Positions 36,693 through 45,075 of a stretch of 64,000 nucleotides of DNA are shown here, one piece after another. Position numbers and translations under genes: made by a program. The notes below the pieces were generated by a model. That model searched no databases, was not told where the DNA came from, and saw only the letters and a program-made list of their open reading frames with translations. This DNA is from Bacteroidota bacterium (lineage in GTDB: Bacteria > Bacteroidota > Bacteroidia > Chitinophagales > Chitinophagaceae): assembly GCA_018266775.1 (NCBI GenBank), contig JAFDZS010000010.1:464977-528976 (forward strand), given 5' to 3'. The stretch's first letter is position 1; each line of letters begins with the position of its first letter.

Positions 36693-37589
36693 ATGAAACG
36701 TTATATAATAACAGCCCTTACAGCAATGTGCGCCGTAACCGTACATGCGCAGCAATTGCAAACATCATCGATGTATGATATGCAGGGCGTATTGCACAAT
36801 CCTGCCACTGCAGGCATATACGAAAATAATTTTGCGGGAGTTTCTTACCGCAGCCAGTGGGCCAGCATCAGCGGCAGCCCCAAAACAGCAACTGTATTTG
36901 GCTCATTCAAATTGCCGCAACAACATATTGGTATTGGTGGATACATCTACCAGGATAAAACCGGCCCCACTTCACGTACCGGTATCGACCTTTCCCTCGC
37001 CAAACATATTGACATGGGCGATAAAGGCATTCTTTCTTTTGGATTGGAAACCCGCCTGCAGCAATATGCTATTGATAAAGGCAAATTAGCCACCACATTG
37101 GGTAACGACCCGGTGTTAGGAGCCACCGACAGCCGCTTTAAATATGATGCAGGCTTTGGCGTAGCATATGTAAACAAAAAAGTGGAAGTGGGCGCATCAG
37201 TATCTCAGCTGGTACAATCCAAACTGAATTTTTACAGTGGTAATTTAACCCGCAGCGAAGAAGCGATGCTGTACCGGCATTATTACATGCACGCCGCCTA
37301 TCATTGGAATGTGGATGGTTTTACCACCATATCACCCAATGCTATTGTAACCTATTTGCCCAATGCACCGGTGAATTGCCAGGTGGGAGCGAGGTTTGAA
37401 CATGGTTCAGTATTCTGGTGGGGACTGGGCTACCGTTTCAACCAGAGTTATATGATTTCCGCGGGTGTGAACATCAATAAAAAATTGACCATTGGTTATG
37501 CGTATGACGAATATGTAAACCCGGTAAGCAGCTTTGATAACGGAGCTAATGCACACGAAGTTTTAGTAAGGTACAATTTCATAAAGTAG
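36693..37589 (+). CDS. PorP/SprF family type IX secretion membrane protein
   Basis: A 298-residue outer-membrane beta-barrel protein with signal peptide (MKRYIITALTAMCAVTVHAQ). Family hallmarks are NPATAGIYENNFAGVSYRSQWASISGSPKTATVFGSF, IGIGGYIYQDKTGPTSRTG, and the C-terminal WWGLGYRFNQ..LTIGYAYDEYVNPVSSF..HEVLVRYNF. PorP/SprF proteins assist secretion or surface attachment of type B (CHU_C) T9SS substrates. It follows such a substrate by 18 bp and is closed by a strong terminator, so the pair is an operon. Confidence 0.95.
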   Translation: MKRYIITALTAMCAVTVHAQQLQTSSMYDMQGVLHNPATAGIYENNFAGVSYRSQWASISGSPKTATVFGSFKLPQQHIGIGGYIYQDKTGPTSRTGIDLSLAKHIDMGDKGILSFGLETRLQQYAIDKGKLATTLGNDPVLGATDSRFKYDAGFGVAYVNKKVEVGASVSQLVQSKLNFYSGNLTRSEEAMLYRHYYMHAAYHWNVDGFTTISPNAIVTYLPNAPVNCQVGARFEHGSVFWWGLGYRFNQSYMISAGVNINKKLTIGYAYDEYVNPVSSFDNGANAHEVLVRYNFIK

Positions 37590-37610
37590 CAGCGTTTTAG
37601 TTTATGGTGT

Positions 37611-37639
37611 AACGGCTGCAGTAATGCAGCCGTTTTTTT
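37611..37639 (+). terminator. rho-independent terminator after PorP/SprF gene
   Basis: Perfect 10-bp stem AACGGCTGCA / TGCAGCCGTT with GTAA loop, followed by a run of T. Confidence 0.9.
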
Positions 37640-37641
37640 GT

Positions 37642-37673
37642 GGGTGACTCACCCCTTAAAGGGTGAGTCACCC
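37642..37673. repeat. double palindrome GGGTGACTCACCC / GGGTGAGTCACCC
   Basis: Two 13-bp arms are perfect inverted repeats around CTTAAA, and each arm is itself a palindrome (GGGTGA-n-TCACCC). It immediately follows the terminator. No other copy was noticed in the window. It could be a protein-binding site or a mobile-repeat relic. Confidence 0.65.
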
Positions 37674-37731
37674 TATATCGGACAGTTCAACGGGAAACTG
37701 ACAAAAAATTCCCTTGTTTGATGAAGTATTG

Positions 37732-38223
37732 TTAACTGAATATTTCCTTCAATTCTCTCCAATAGTTAAATTTTTCCACTCCCATATCATTTAGTTTAGA
37801 AGATAATAAACCCTTTAGTTCTTTATAATTTTGATGATAAAATTCCGAAAGCTTTATTACTTTCTTTTTACCCTTTATAATGTAGAGGTATTCATAATAA
37901 CCGCTGTCAGAATGTAGAAATGATATCTGAAAACCATCAATCTCAGAAAACAAATATGACTTTGAAAAACCTAATCCCAAAAAATTACGAGCATTAATAT
38001 TGTTATCCTGAATTGAAACCTTAATAACTTTTGTTCTAAGTTCTCCCCAAACTAACCATAGGAAAAGAAAAATGAAGAAGATAAGAGATAGTAATGCGGA
38101 TACTGACTGATGTAAGTTTATTTTTGCAGAAAATATTTTTACAAAGCTAGTGATACTCAAAAGTAAAATGATACTCAAAAGTAGAGGAAGTAGTACCCAA
38201 AGCCTGAATTTTGATTGTAGCAT
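37732..38223 (-). CDS. small membrane protein with PH-like C-terminal domain
   Basis: A 163-residue protein with two N-terminal transmembrane helices (about 8-30 and 42-60) and a beta-rich tail (VIKVSIQDNNINARNFLGLGFSKSYLFSEIDGFQISF..YYEYLYIIKGKKKVIKLSEF). It has the same layout as the array gene at 21745. GTTAACT occurs 20 bases upstream of the ATG on the minus strand, and its complement overlaps the stop codon (37731-37737). This is a weaker version of the cassette-boundary pairing seen at 22.5-24.4 kb. Function unknown. Confidence 0.65.
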   Translation of the reverse strand: MLQSKFRLWVLLPLLLSIILLLSITSFVKIFSAKINLHQSVSALLSLIFFIFLFLWLVWGELRTKVIKVSIQDNNINARNFLGLGFSKSYLFSEIDGFQISFLHSDSGYYEYLYIIKGKKKVIKLSEFYHQNYKELKGLLSSKLNDMGVEKFNYWRELKEIFS

Positions 38224-38622
38224 TAGAGCTATTTATCGTATGAGTTAACGTTCAAGCATTATGTTGTGGTATTTACTAAACACCCCGCCGGAATTATTGC
38301 TGGCTAAAGATACAAAACGCATTGTTTACTTTGTTTTTCAGCATGATTTTTCCATTGGAACTGAGGCCCTCTCCGCCGCCGCCTGGTTTTTAACCAGCGG
38401 CGTACGCATATAATCTCATTTATTTTCGTACATAGCTTTTCTCCCAACTTAAATCCCCTCAGCATCCAGGGCACATACTACAATCGTATCCATTATAATC
38501 ATTCAATAACGTGTTCCTGAATTACTTTATTTTAATTACATGCCATTGATGGTATTGTTACTCCAGGCTGTTAGTAAGTTAATGTATTACGGCTAACAGT
38601 AGCGACAGCACAATATTTAAAA
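38224..38622. other. intergenic stretch with cassette-like half-site and a hairpin
   Basis: AGTTAAC at 38243-38249 is followed by an ATTATGTTGTGG motif that resembles half of an array site. A GC hairpin at about 38379-38403 pairs CGCCGC-c-TGGTT with AACCA-GCGGCG and has no T-run. The rest shows no gene or repeat that I can support. Confidence 0.4.
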
Positions 38623-39156
38623 TCAATTTGAATTTACGAGGGTGTACCCATCCAGGTCATCACTATTATGATTGGCTTTTATAGATAGCACAAAATTAAA
38701 ACCAGCCAATAATTTGGCAGAACGTTGATGGTGCGTATGTGTAAAGGCAACGATTTTTTTAAACTGCAATGTTTCAAAAGCGTAGGCAATAACTTTTTCT
38801 GCTGCTTCTCTCATTAAACCCTGCCCCTGAAAGGAAGTCATCAGTTCATAACCCATTTCGCAAGTGTTATTGTCAGCCGAAAAATCATACAGGCAAATAG
38901 TGCCGGCAAACGCACCAGTTTCAGTCAGTGTAATAGCCCAGTAAACGGAAGTATTACACTTAATATTTTCATTCACTTTATTGATAAAGGCCAAAGCCTC
39001 TTCAACAGACGCGGGAACTTTTCTATCCAGGTATTTATTGACCTCAGGGTCTGAACGTAAATCAAAAATGCTTTGCTGGTCATTATTTGATAATTGCCTT
39101 AACGTTAATCTTTCCGTGATCAAAATTGGGAAGGGGGTAAAATTATACTTCATCAT
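38623..39156 (-). CDS. GNAT acetyltransferase, RimJ/RimL type
   Basis: A 177-residue cytosolic N-acetyltransferase. The N-terminus ILITERLTLRQLSNNDQQSIFDLRSDPEVNKYLD is the standard RimJ/RimL start. The acetyl-CoA region is EMGYELMTSFQGQGLMREAAEKVIAYAFETLQFKKIVAFTHTHHQRSAKLLAGFNF, with the QGQGLM form of the Q/RxxGxG/A motif. The substrate cannot be told. It lies among small unknown minus-strand genes, but I see no boundary cores flanking it. Confidence 0.9.
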   Translation of the reverse strand: MMKYNFTPFPILITERLTLRQLSNNDQQSIFDLRSDPEVNKYLDRKVPASVEEALAFINKVNENIKCNTSVYWAITLTETGAFAGTICLYDFSADNNTCEMGYELMTSFQGQGLMREAAEKVIAYAFETLQFKKIVAFTHTHHQRSAKLLAGFNFVLSIKANHNSDDLDGYTLVNSN

Positions 39157-39234
39157 TTGGTTAAAAATATTGTATTCAATTTATTACAGTAACTTATTCT
39201 GTTGCAGCAATAAGGTGATGGGAGTAAAGGTCTG

Positions 39235-39804
39235 TCAATCTGCAATATCCCTTACAAAAACTTTAGTGCTGTCCAATGAAGTCCAGATGGTTTGGATATT
39301 GCTGCTCCCGTATGTTGCGTATTCAAAAACCATAATGCTGTCACCAAGTGTTGCGGGATTAAACCAATCAGGCATTCCGGTACCGGTATTTCCTGCATTC
39401 CATTGCGTTGCCGGTAGTTTTTGAAATGTAAACCTGTGCCGGGATAAAATACGTGTTAATTCTTCGGGGCAGGTGTTAAACTGTAAACAAATAGCGTAGT
39501 CAATTTTTGGAACCACCTGGTCTTGTTTGTTCAGCACTTTTACACAGTCAAACTTGCTTTTCCCAAACAGCGCATCGTAAATTTCGTCCCCGCTTCTTGG
39601 TTTCAATGAGTTGGTAACGGCGTGATACGATTTGCTGATGAACCGGTAACCTGTAAATCCGGAAAGTAATAAAAATGAAATGAAAGCAAATAACGACACC
39701 CGTTTCAGGGTTTTATTTTTTTTGATAACTCCTGAGATCAATGCTGCCAATGTAAATATAAAGATTACTCCTGCTGCAATTATCAATAAGATTATTTCTT
39801 TCAT
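39235..39804 (-). CDS. hypothetical membrane-anchored protein
   Basis: A 189-residue protein with two N-terminal transmembrane helices (about 3-25 and 36-55). A soluble domain begins SKSYHAVTNSLKPRSGDEIYDALFGKSKFDCVKVLNKQDQ and contains two cysteines (CLQFNTCPEEL). I do not recognise a family. It is separated from the GNAT gene by 78 bp and from the next upstream gene by 89 bp, all on the same strand. Confidence 0.65.
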   Translation of the reverse strand: MKEIILLIIAAGVIFIFTLAALISGVIKKNKTLKRVSLFAFISFLLLSGFTGYRFISKSYHAVTNSLKPRSGDEIYDALFGKSKFDCVKVLNKQDQVVPKIDYAICLQFNTCPEELTRILSRHRFTFQKLPATQWNAGNTGTGMPDWFNPATLGDSIMVFEYATYGSSNIQTIWTSLDSTKVFVRDIAD

Positions 39805-39893
39805 GTTTTGCTTTGATTCTACTTAAACTTAAAAAAAACGGAGAATAGATTTATCGCTCCAATGTATTGCCAATGCGTTGTTGCCTTCAGTTG

Positions 39894-40487
39894 TCAGCCT
39901 GGCATTCCGTCGTAGAAACATTTCCATATTAATTCATTAGCGAATACTATTTTCTCATGAGTTACCGGATGGATAAATACCAGGTATTTTATTAAAACGC
40001 TGATATCCGGCCAATCAACTTTGTTTTCCGGGGATGTAAAGCCAATATACATTCTACCAGTCTGCGGTCTTAACTTGCTTGTGTAATGAGGATGCTTGTA
40101 GTCGCCCATATCAGTGCAAATGTTATCTAATGCAGCATCGAGACTATCATATACCAATAGTTCAATTGCTTTTGACGGGTTTACACTATCAATGTAAATT
40201 TCATAACACTTGTTAAGTTTAACATCGAATAAATGGGGATTGATACGAAGAATATATTTCTTGCTGACAAGTTTGTACGTCCCCCAGGTGCAACTTGTTA
40301 CATTTCTGACTTTAACATCCTGAGTTGCTTTTACAGTGTCCAGGCCAGTGAAACATAAATTAAATTTTATGAGTTTTAGAGGAATTAATGTGTCTGGTGA
40401 ATGGTTTTTTGGCGGCTGTGCAGATAGCGATATTGCAAATAAATTCAGGGCACAAAAAAATGATACTATTGAAACAAATTGCTTCAT
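39894..40487 (-). CDS. secreted hypothetical protein
   Basis: A 197-residue protein with signal peptide (MKQFVSIVSFFCALNLFAISLSAQ). The body begins IKFNLCFTGLDTVKATQDVKVRNVTSCTWGTYKLVSKKYILRI and carries four or more cysteines. No family recognised. A possible small gene ends 18 bp upstream in the same direction. Confidence 0.65.
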   Translation of the reverse strand: MKQFVSIVSFFCALNLFAISLSAQPPKNHSPDTLIPLKLIKFNLCFTGLDTVKATQDVKVRNVTSCTWGTYKLVSKKYILRINPHLFDVKLNKCYEIYIDSVNPSKAIELLVYDSLDAALDNICTDMGDYKHPHYTSKLRPQTGRMYIGFTSPENKVDWPDISVLIKYLVFIHPVTHEKIVFANELIWKCFYDGMPG

Positions 40488-40505
40488 TAAAATGGAAAGT
40501 AATAC

Positions 40506-40760
40506 TCAAATATACCGCACAAATTTAATCCACGCTAAACAAACCCTGCAGACTTTCAACAGCCATTGTGCCGCCTTTGGGTATTGCTGAATGGTTGCCT
40601 GTGCAACCAGTAATTCTGTAGCCTGCATCATTGCTGTGTATGCCTTCGCCCCCGCATTATAAACTACATTACAGGCAGTGTTTATTGAACCTATTCCTGA
40701 ACATACTCCTAAGGCTGCAACCGCACAGCAGTGAGTATAAGTGTTTTCTACAAAGCCCAC
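40506..40760 (-). CDS. possible small Ala/Cys-rich protein
   Basis: An 84-residue frame (HCCAVAALGVCSGIGSINTA, then a hydrophobic helix region AYTAMMQATELLVAQATIQQYPKAAQWLLKVC). Codon use resembles neighbouring real genes (GCA, ACA, GTA common), and it lies 18 bp upstream of a same-strand gene. There is no recognised family and no clear signal peptide. It could be a small secreted or membrane-active peptide, a gene fragment, or a chance frame. Confidence 0.35.
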   Translation of the reverse strand: MGFVENTYTHCCAVAALGVCSGIGSINTACNVVYNAGAKAYTAMMQATELLVAQATIQQYPKAAQWLLKVCRVCLAWIKFVRYI

Positions 40761-40791
40761 TGCGGGAATATTGTGTAGTGGTCATCAGGCA

Positions 40792-40854
40792 TTGAAGATC
40801 AAACAACAAACATTAAACACCAAACCTGAAATACCCAATGTTCAACATCAAATA
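40792..40854. repeat. 7-bp-period array (nnAAACn type)
   Basis: Nine heptamers in exact register (ttgaaga, tcaaaca, acaaaca, ttaaaca, ccaaacc, tgaaata, cccaatg, ttcaaca, tcaaata) run directly up to the stop codon of the histidine-kinase gene at 40855. Confidence 0.7.
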
Positions 40855-43800
40855 TTATGTGTCAGCAATCATCCATCGCATCCGTACGGACACCGCCGTT
40901 CCTTTGCCTTTCTCACTTTCAATGTGCAGGGTGGCATCCATCGTTTTAACCAGGTCTTTAATGATCAAATAACCCAGGCCGTTACCTTTCTTCTTGTCTA
41001 CATTGGCAGAAGAAATAATAAACTGGTCCGCCATAATATTGCGTATCTGTTCCGGCGTCATGCCCATACCTTCATCGGTAACGGTAACAGTAAGGGTATC
41101 GGCGGTACGTTCAGCACTTACAGTAATGGTGCTTTGTTCAGAAAAATTAATGGCATTGGTTAATAAATTATACACTAATATTTTCAGCGGCTCCATAAAT
41201 TGATACGCCATCCATTCTTTATCAATAGTATTAGCAAGGGTAATTCCTTTTTGTTTGGCCAGCGACTGTAAAATACCTGTAACGTTGTGTACCGTTTCAT
41301 GTACGTTAAAGTATTCTTTAGCCAGCCTGCGGTTTTCATTCTGGTATTTGATCCAGTTTAAAATATTGGTGGCCAGCAGCTGCAGTTCCTGCGATGTATT
41401 GGCCATTTCCCGTATGGCTTCATCCTGCATTTCATCGCTCATCAGTTTTCTCTTATCCACCAGTTTGTTGCCTACCACTGTAACAAATTTCAGCGGTGTA
41501 ATCACATCATGGCTGATGATGGAGATCAACCGCGATTTAATCGTGTTGTTCTTTTCCAGTATTTCATTTTGCTGTATCAGGGCCTTTGTTTTTTCAGCAA
41601 CAATATTTTCGAGTTTCTTTTGCCGCAGTTTATATTGCCGGGTACGGAGGTGAATAATGAACCAGATGACCCCTGCCAACAACAGCAAGTTGATTCCATA
41701 AAACCACCATTGCTGGTACCATGGCGTGCGGATGGAAAATGTAATTTCCTTTATGCTGTAATTGCCGGCGCCAAAACCATTCAGTTTCCTGATTCGTAAA
41801 GTGAAATGCCCGGGATGTAAATGAGTAAGCCGGAGCTCGTTATAATTATTTGAATTGAAGGGGATCCATGTTGAGGTGTCATTTAGCTGGTAATATAAAT
41901 AGATATTATTTTTGTGGCACCAGGCAGAAAGCCCGAATTTAAAAGTTATGTCTGTTACATCGGGTGATAACGGAGTGGAATAAAATAAATCCGGGTTTAC
42001 AGCCTTATCGTCAATAATGATATCATCGGCAAACAAAGGCCCGGTGGGTTCCAGTGGGTTAGCATCAGCGGGATCCACCCATAATAACCCGTCAACAGAA
42101 GGGAAAGAAATGACACCATTTTTCATAGTCACTGCACAAGGTGTACAACCTCCGTTTAATTCCACCATTTCAACCCCGTCCTGTTTTCCGAAATGATGAT
42201 AATATACAGGAAGAGAGGGGTTGTCAAAATGTGCCAGTATATCAGAAAGTTTTGCTTTAAACAACCCTTTATCTGTACTGATCCAGCAAAACCCAAACTG
42301 GTCTTTTACAAAACAATGGCAATATAAAAGGAATCCGTTTTTATCAACAGGCATTTCCATGATCTTACCATTTTTATAAATCAAATAGCCAGCACCGTAA
42401 CTGCCTATGAAGAAATAGTCTTCGTACTTCCAAATATTATCAATGCAGGTGCTGCCTTTTTTATACAGGGTATCTATCTTATGGGTAAGTGTGTCGTACA
42501 GCAGCAATCCCCTGCATCCTAAAATGGCTAGTTTGCCTGATTTTAATTCGGTAAAATCTATTACCCGGGTTCCTTTTTCGTTATCCGGATATACATATTG
42601 ATATACCATACTGTCGCCCTGCAGCAACCCAACGCCTTTAATATTCGATAAAAATATTTTTTCGCCAATCTTTAAAACCCTTGTTACGTGGTTAATTTTA
42701 TTAAACGAAGTCGTTTCACCGGTACTGTAATCATATTTCTTAAAACAGTAGATACCTGTTTTTTCATCATAAGTGGTGTACCATAAAAAACGGTTATTAT
42801 CTGTAAATGAAATACGGTCGGCGAATTTGCCATTTACGGGCAGGCGGGTAACATGTTCAGGATTTGTTCCAATGATATCGCCCTCGTTAGTGAGTATATT
42901 GCCATCATTAAGATCAATCTGCGAAAAACAACTGAGTTTGGTGTTTACTTTTACACCGGATTTTTTCATAGGAGTTGTGTATAATGGGCTTAGTACCAAA
43001 ACGCCATTGTATTCCGTTCCAATAATCAGCAGCCTGTTAGTATTGTTATAGTAAAGACAGGATATATCTGCACCGGGAGGTATTGTATCGGTAATTAAAT
43101 GGGCAATGATTTTGTTATTACTGAAATTAAGAAACCAGGCCTTATTTTTTTTTACTATAACCGGCATAGGCAGGCCGGGGTTCCAAAACAGCCTGAAATT
43201 ATTGTCATTCTTTTGAATGAAGTCATCATCTTTACTTTCCAGTTGTAACGGTACTGTGGTCAGTGTTGAGGTATTCAGGAGGCCGGGCCGGTTGTTGCTG
43301 TCCAGTATGAAAGTATTATCCCCTATTTTGAATATGAATTTGCAGGTATTACTGACCAGTTCAGGCTTTTTATCAGATAATGAAAACCTGTATAAACCGT
43401 TAAAGTATTCAATCAGGCATGAGGTGTCACTTAAGCGGATAATATTATCAAACGGAGAAGGGAAAACCGGGGGGGATGCTGCTTTTGATTTCCATAAAGT
43501 ATCGGATACACTGCATAGTGAGTAGTTGATCAGTGAAGGGTCGGTAATTTCTGCATTATATAAAACAGGCTGGTTGTCTTTTACAGTATAAATATTTCCG
43601 CTGCCATCAGAAAGCAATATTTGGCCACCTTCTCTTTTTACTGAAAGCACACCACGAAGCGGGGTGCCAACAGGTTTTCGTCCAAAAGAATAGTTTTTAC
43701 ACTCAATTCCGTCATAACGTACAATCCCGACTTCAGTTACAATCCATATAAAGCCTGTTTTATCATCCCATTGCATACCCCGTATTGCATTTGAGGGTAA

Positions 43801-43908
43801 ACCAGTTTCTGTATTGATTTTTTGAATGCCATATGCGGTATTGCTTTGGGCAAAACATGGTATTCCAAAACAAACAGAAAGAATTATACTGGTACAAAGT
43901 GTACCCAT
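40855..43908 (-). CDS. two-component sensor histidine kinase, paralogue of the 25794 kinase
   Basis: About 1017 residues from ATG 43908 (MGTLCTSIILSVCFGIPCFAQ signal peptide). Same order as the paralogue: reg_prop blades (INTETGLPSNAIRGMQWDDKTGFIWIVTEVGIVRYDG), Y_Y_Y (HLHPGHFTLRIRKLNGFG), one transmembrane helix, coiled coil (VAEKTKALIQQNEILEKNNTIKSR), HisKA (SIISHDVITPLKFVTVVG), HATPase (LLTNAINFS, DEGMGM, GNGLGYLI). The kinase core is nearly identical in places to the paralogue while the sensor part diverges, as expected for a duplicated system with a new input. Its regulator lies upstream at 44006. Confidence 0.92.
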   Translation of the reverse strand: MGTLCTSIILSVCFGIPCFAQSNTAYGIQKINTETGLPSNAIRGMQWDDKTGFIWIVTEVGIVRYDGIECKNYSFGRKPVGTPLRGVLSVKREGGQILLSDGSGNIYTVKDNQPVLYNAEITDPSLINYSLCSVSDTLWKSKAASPPVFPSPFDNIIRLSDTSCLIEYFNGLYRFSLSDKKPELVSNTCKFIFKIGDNTFILDSNNRPGLLNTSTLTTVPLQLESKDDDFIQKNDNNFRLFWNPGLPMPVIVKKNKAWFLNFSNNKIIAHLITDTIPPGADISCLYYNNTNRLLIIGTEYNGVLVLSPLYTTPMKKSGVKVNTKLSCFSQIDLNDGNILTNEGDIIGTNPEHVTRLPVNGKFADRISFTDNNRFLWYTTYDEKTGIYCFKKYDYSTGETTSFNKINHVTRVLKIGEKIFLSNIKGVGLLQGDSMVYQYVYPDNEKGTRVIDFTELKSGKLAILGCRGLLLYDTLTHKIDTLYKKGSTCIDNIWKYEDYFFIGSYGAGYLIYKNGKIMEMPVDKNGFLLYCHCFVKDQFGFCWISTDKGLFKAKLSDILAHFDNPSLPVYYHHFGKQDGVEMVELNGGCTPCAVTMKNGVISFPSVDGLLWVDPADANPLEPTGPLFADDIIIDDKAVNPDLFYSTPLSPDVTDITFKFGLSAWCHKNNIYLYYQLNDTSTWIPFNSNNYNELRLTHLHPGHFTLRIRKLNGFGAGNYSIKEITFSIRTPWYQQWWFYGINLLLLAGVIWFIIHLRTRQYKLRQKKLENIVAEKTKALIQQNEILEKNNTIKSRLISIISHDVITPLKFVTVVGNKLVDKRKLMSDEMQDEAIREMANTSQELQLLATNILNWIKYQNENRRLAKEYFNVHETVHNVTGILQSLAKQKGITLANTIDKEWMAYQFMEPLKILVYNLLTNAINFSEQSTITVSAERTADTLTVTVTDEGMGMTPEQIRNIMADQFIISSANVDKKKGNGLGYLIIKDLVKTMDATLHIESEKGKGTAVSVRMRWMIADT

Positions 43909-44005
43909 ATTTTTGAATTCAATTCGAATGGTACCCAGGGCATTTGATAGCGCTATCATTTACGGGCAGTTTAATTAGTGGATTTTATTTTTCGATTTAC
44001 TGCGA

Positions 44006-44614
44006 TTAATAGCTAAGGTTATACAGCGCAGCCAATTCCAGCAGTTCTTTTGTATTGCTTACTTTGGTTTTAAACATGATCCTGCTTTTAAGTGTTGAAA
44101 CAGTGTTCATCTTCAGGTTCAGGGTTTCAGCAATATCTTTCGTGCCAACGCCCCTCAGCATATAATGCAGAATTTCCAGTTCGCGGGGGGAGAGGTTGGA
44201 GAACGGGTTTGTTTTATAATGCTGGCCATGCGGCAAAGCGGAAAAATCATTTTCCAGGAACTGCCGTAATACATGGTTCATCTCATCATCATCCACACTC
44301 TTCGGCAGAAAAAACCTGATGCCGTACTGCTCCAGCGCAGTACCATAAATCGCTTCAGGCAACATGGAGAAAACCAGTATGCTGATTTTCGGGTACAGGC
44401 TGGTAATGTTGGGAATCACTTCAAGCGTGCTGCCATCGGCCAGTATAATATCCAGGATGATGTGCGTAAAATCATGAAGCCGTAAAGCTTTCATCAGGTC
44501 GCTGCAGGTAGCCACTTCAGTAATATCAGTATACCCCAGCGATAACTGCAGGTTAAGTTTAAGCCCTTTCCGTATAAGGCTGTGATCGTCTGCAATAAGA
44601 ATTTTAGGTGTCAT
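44006..44614 (-). CDS. NarL/LuxR-type response regulator, paralogue of 28922
   Basis: A 202-residue regulator. Receiver: D9-D10, D55 (HIILDIIL), Lys in FFLPKSVDDDE. The LuxR domain is SNLSPRELEILHYMLRGVGTKDIAETLNLKMNTVSTLKSRIMFKT. It has the same length and gene order (regulator then kinase) as the 28922/25794 pair. Because the DNA-reading helices of both regulators are very similar (LNLKMNTxSTxKxRI), they may recognise the same sites. Confidence 0.95.
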   Translation of the reverse strand: MTPKILIADDHSLIRKGLKLNLQLSLGYTDITEVATCSDLMKALRLHDFTHIILDIILADGSTLEVIPNITSLYPKISILVFSMLPEAIYGTALEQYGIRFFLPKSVDDDEMNHVLRQFLENDFSALPHGQHYKTNPFSNLSPRELEILHYMLRGVGTKDIAETLNLKMNTVSTLKSRIMFKTKVSNTKELLELAALYNLSY

Positions 44615-45075
44615 ATAAATAGTTTAATAGTCAGCTGTAAAGTGTTGTTTTCAGCGCAGCAGTGGCGGGCTTTATCAGGAGTCTGCAGCAGCAGCAAAAA
44701 AAAGCAGCCACCTGATGTTTATGGATCAGTATGGCTGCAATGAGCGTGGATATTGGATATTGCAGGCTTGTTTCGCACGCGGCCGTTTAATGCAGGATGT
44801 ATGCATGGGGCAGCCGGAAGCCCTTGTATGATAAAAAAACAAATCAATCCCGGGATGTGGTTTACGGTCATAAAAACAGGTCAGATGTTTTGAGTATCCC
44901 TATTGCTGTTGCACTGAACATGCAAAGCAATAAAATACAAACATGGCTAACGGTTATTATAAACGTAAATATAAGTCCATTTTGTATTCTTTTACTTAAA
45001 ATCTAAAAAAAAATATTTATGCGGGACAGTTAGTTATGTAAAAAGCCGTCGATATAGTAATAATTCATGTTGTGT
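44615..45075. other. non-coding stretch
   Basis: This separates the regulator gene from the LytS-like operon, both on the minus strand, so it should hold the promoter of the 44614 operon. A short plus-strand frame (44797-45006) has no gene-like features. No repeat or strong hairpin was recognised. Confidence 0.4.

Noticed and set aside
44797..45006. 69-codon frame on the plus strand.
   Set aside because: No gene-like features; lies in the promoter region of the minus-strand regulator.
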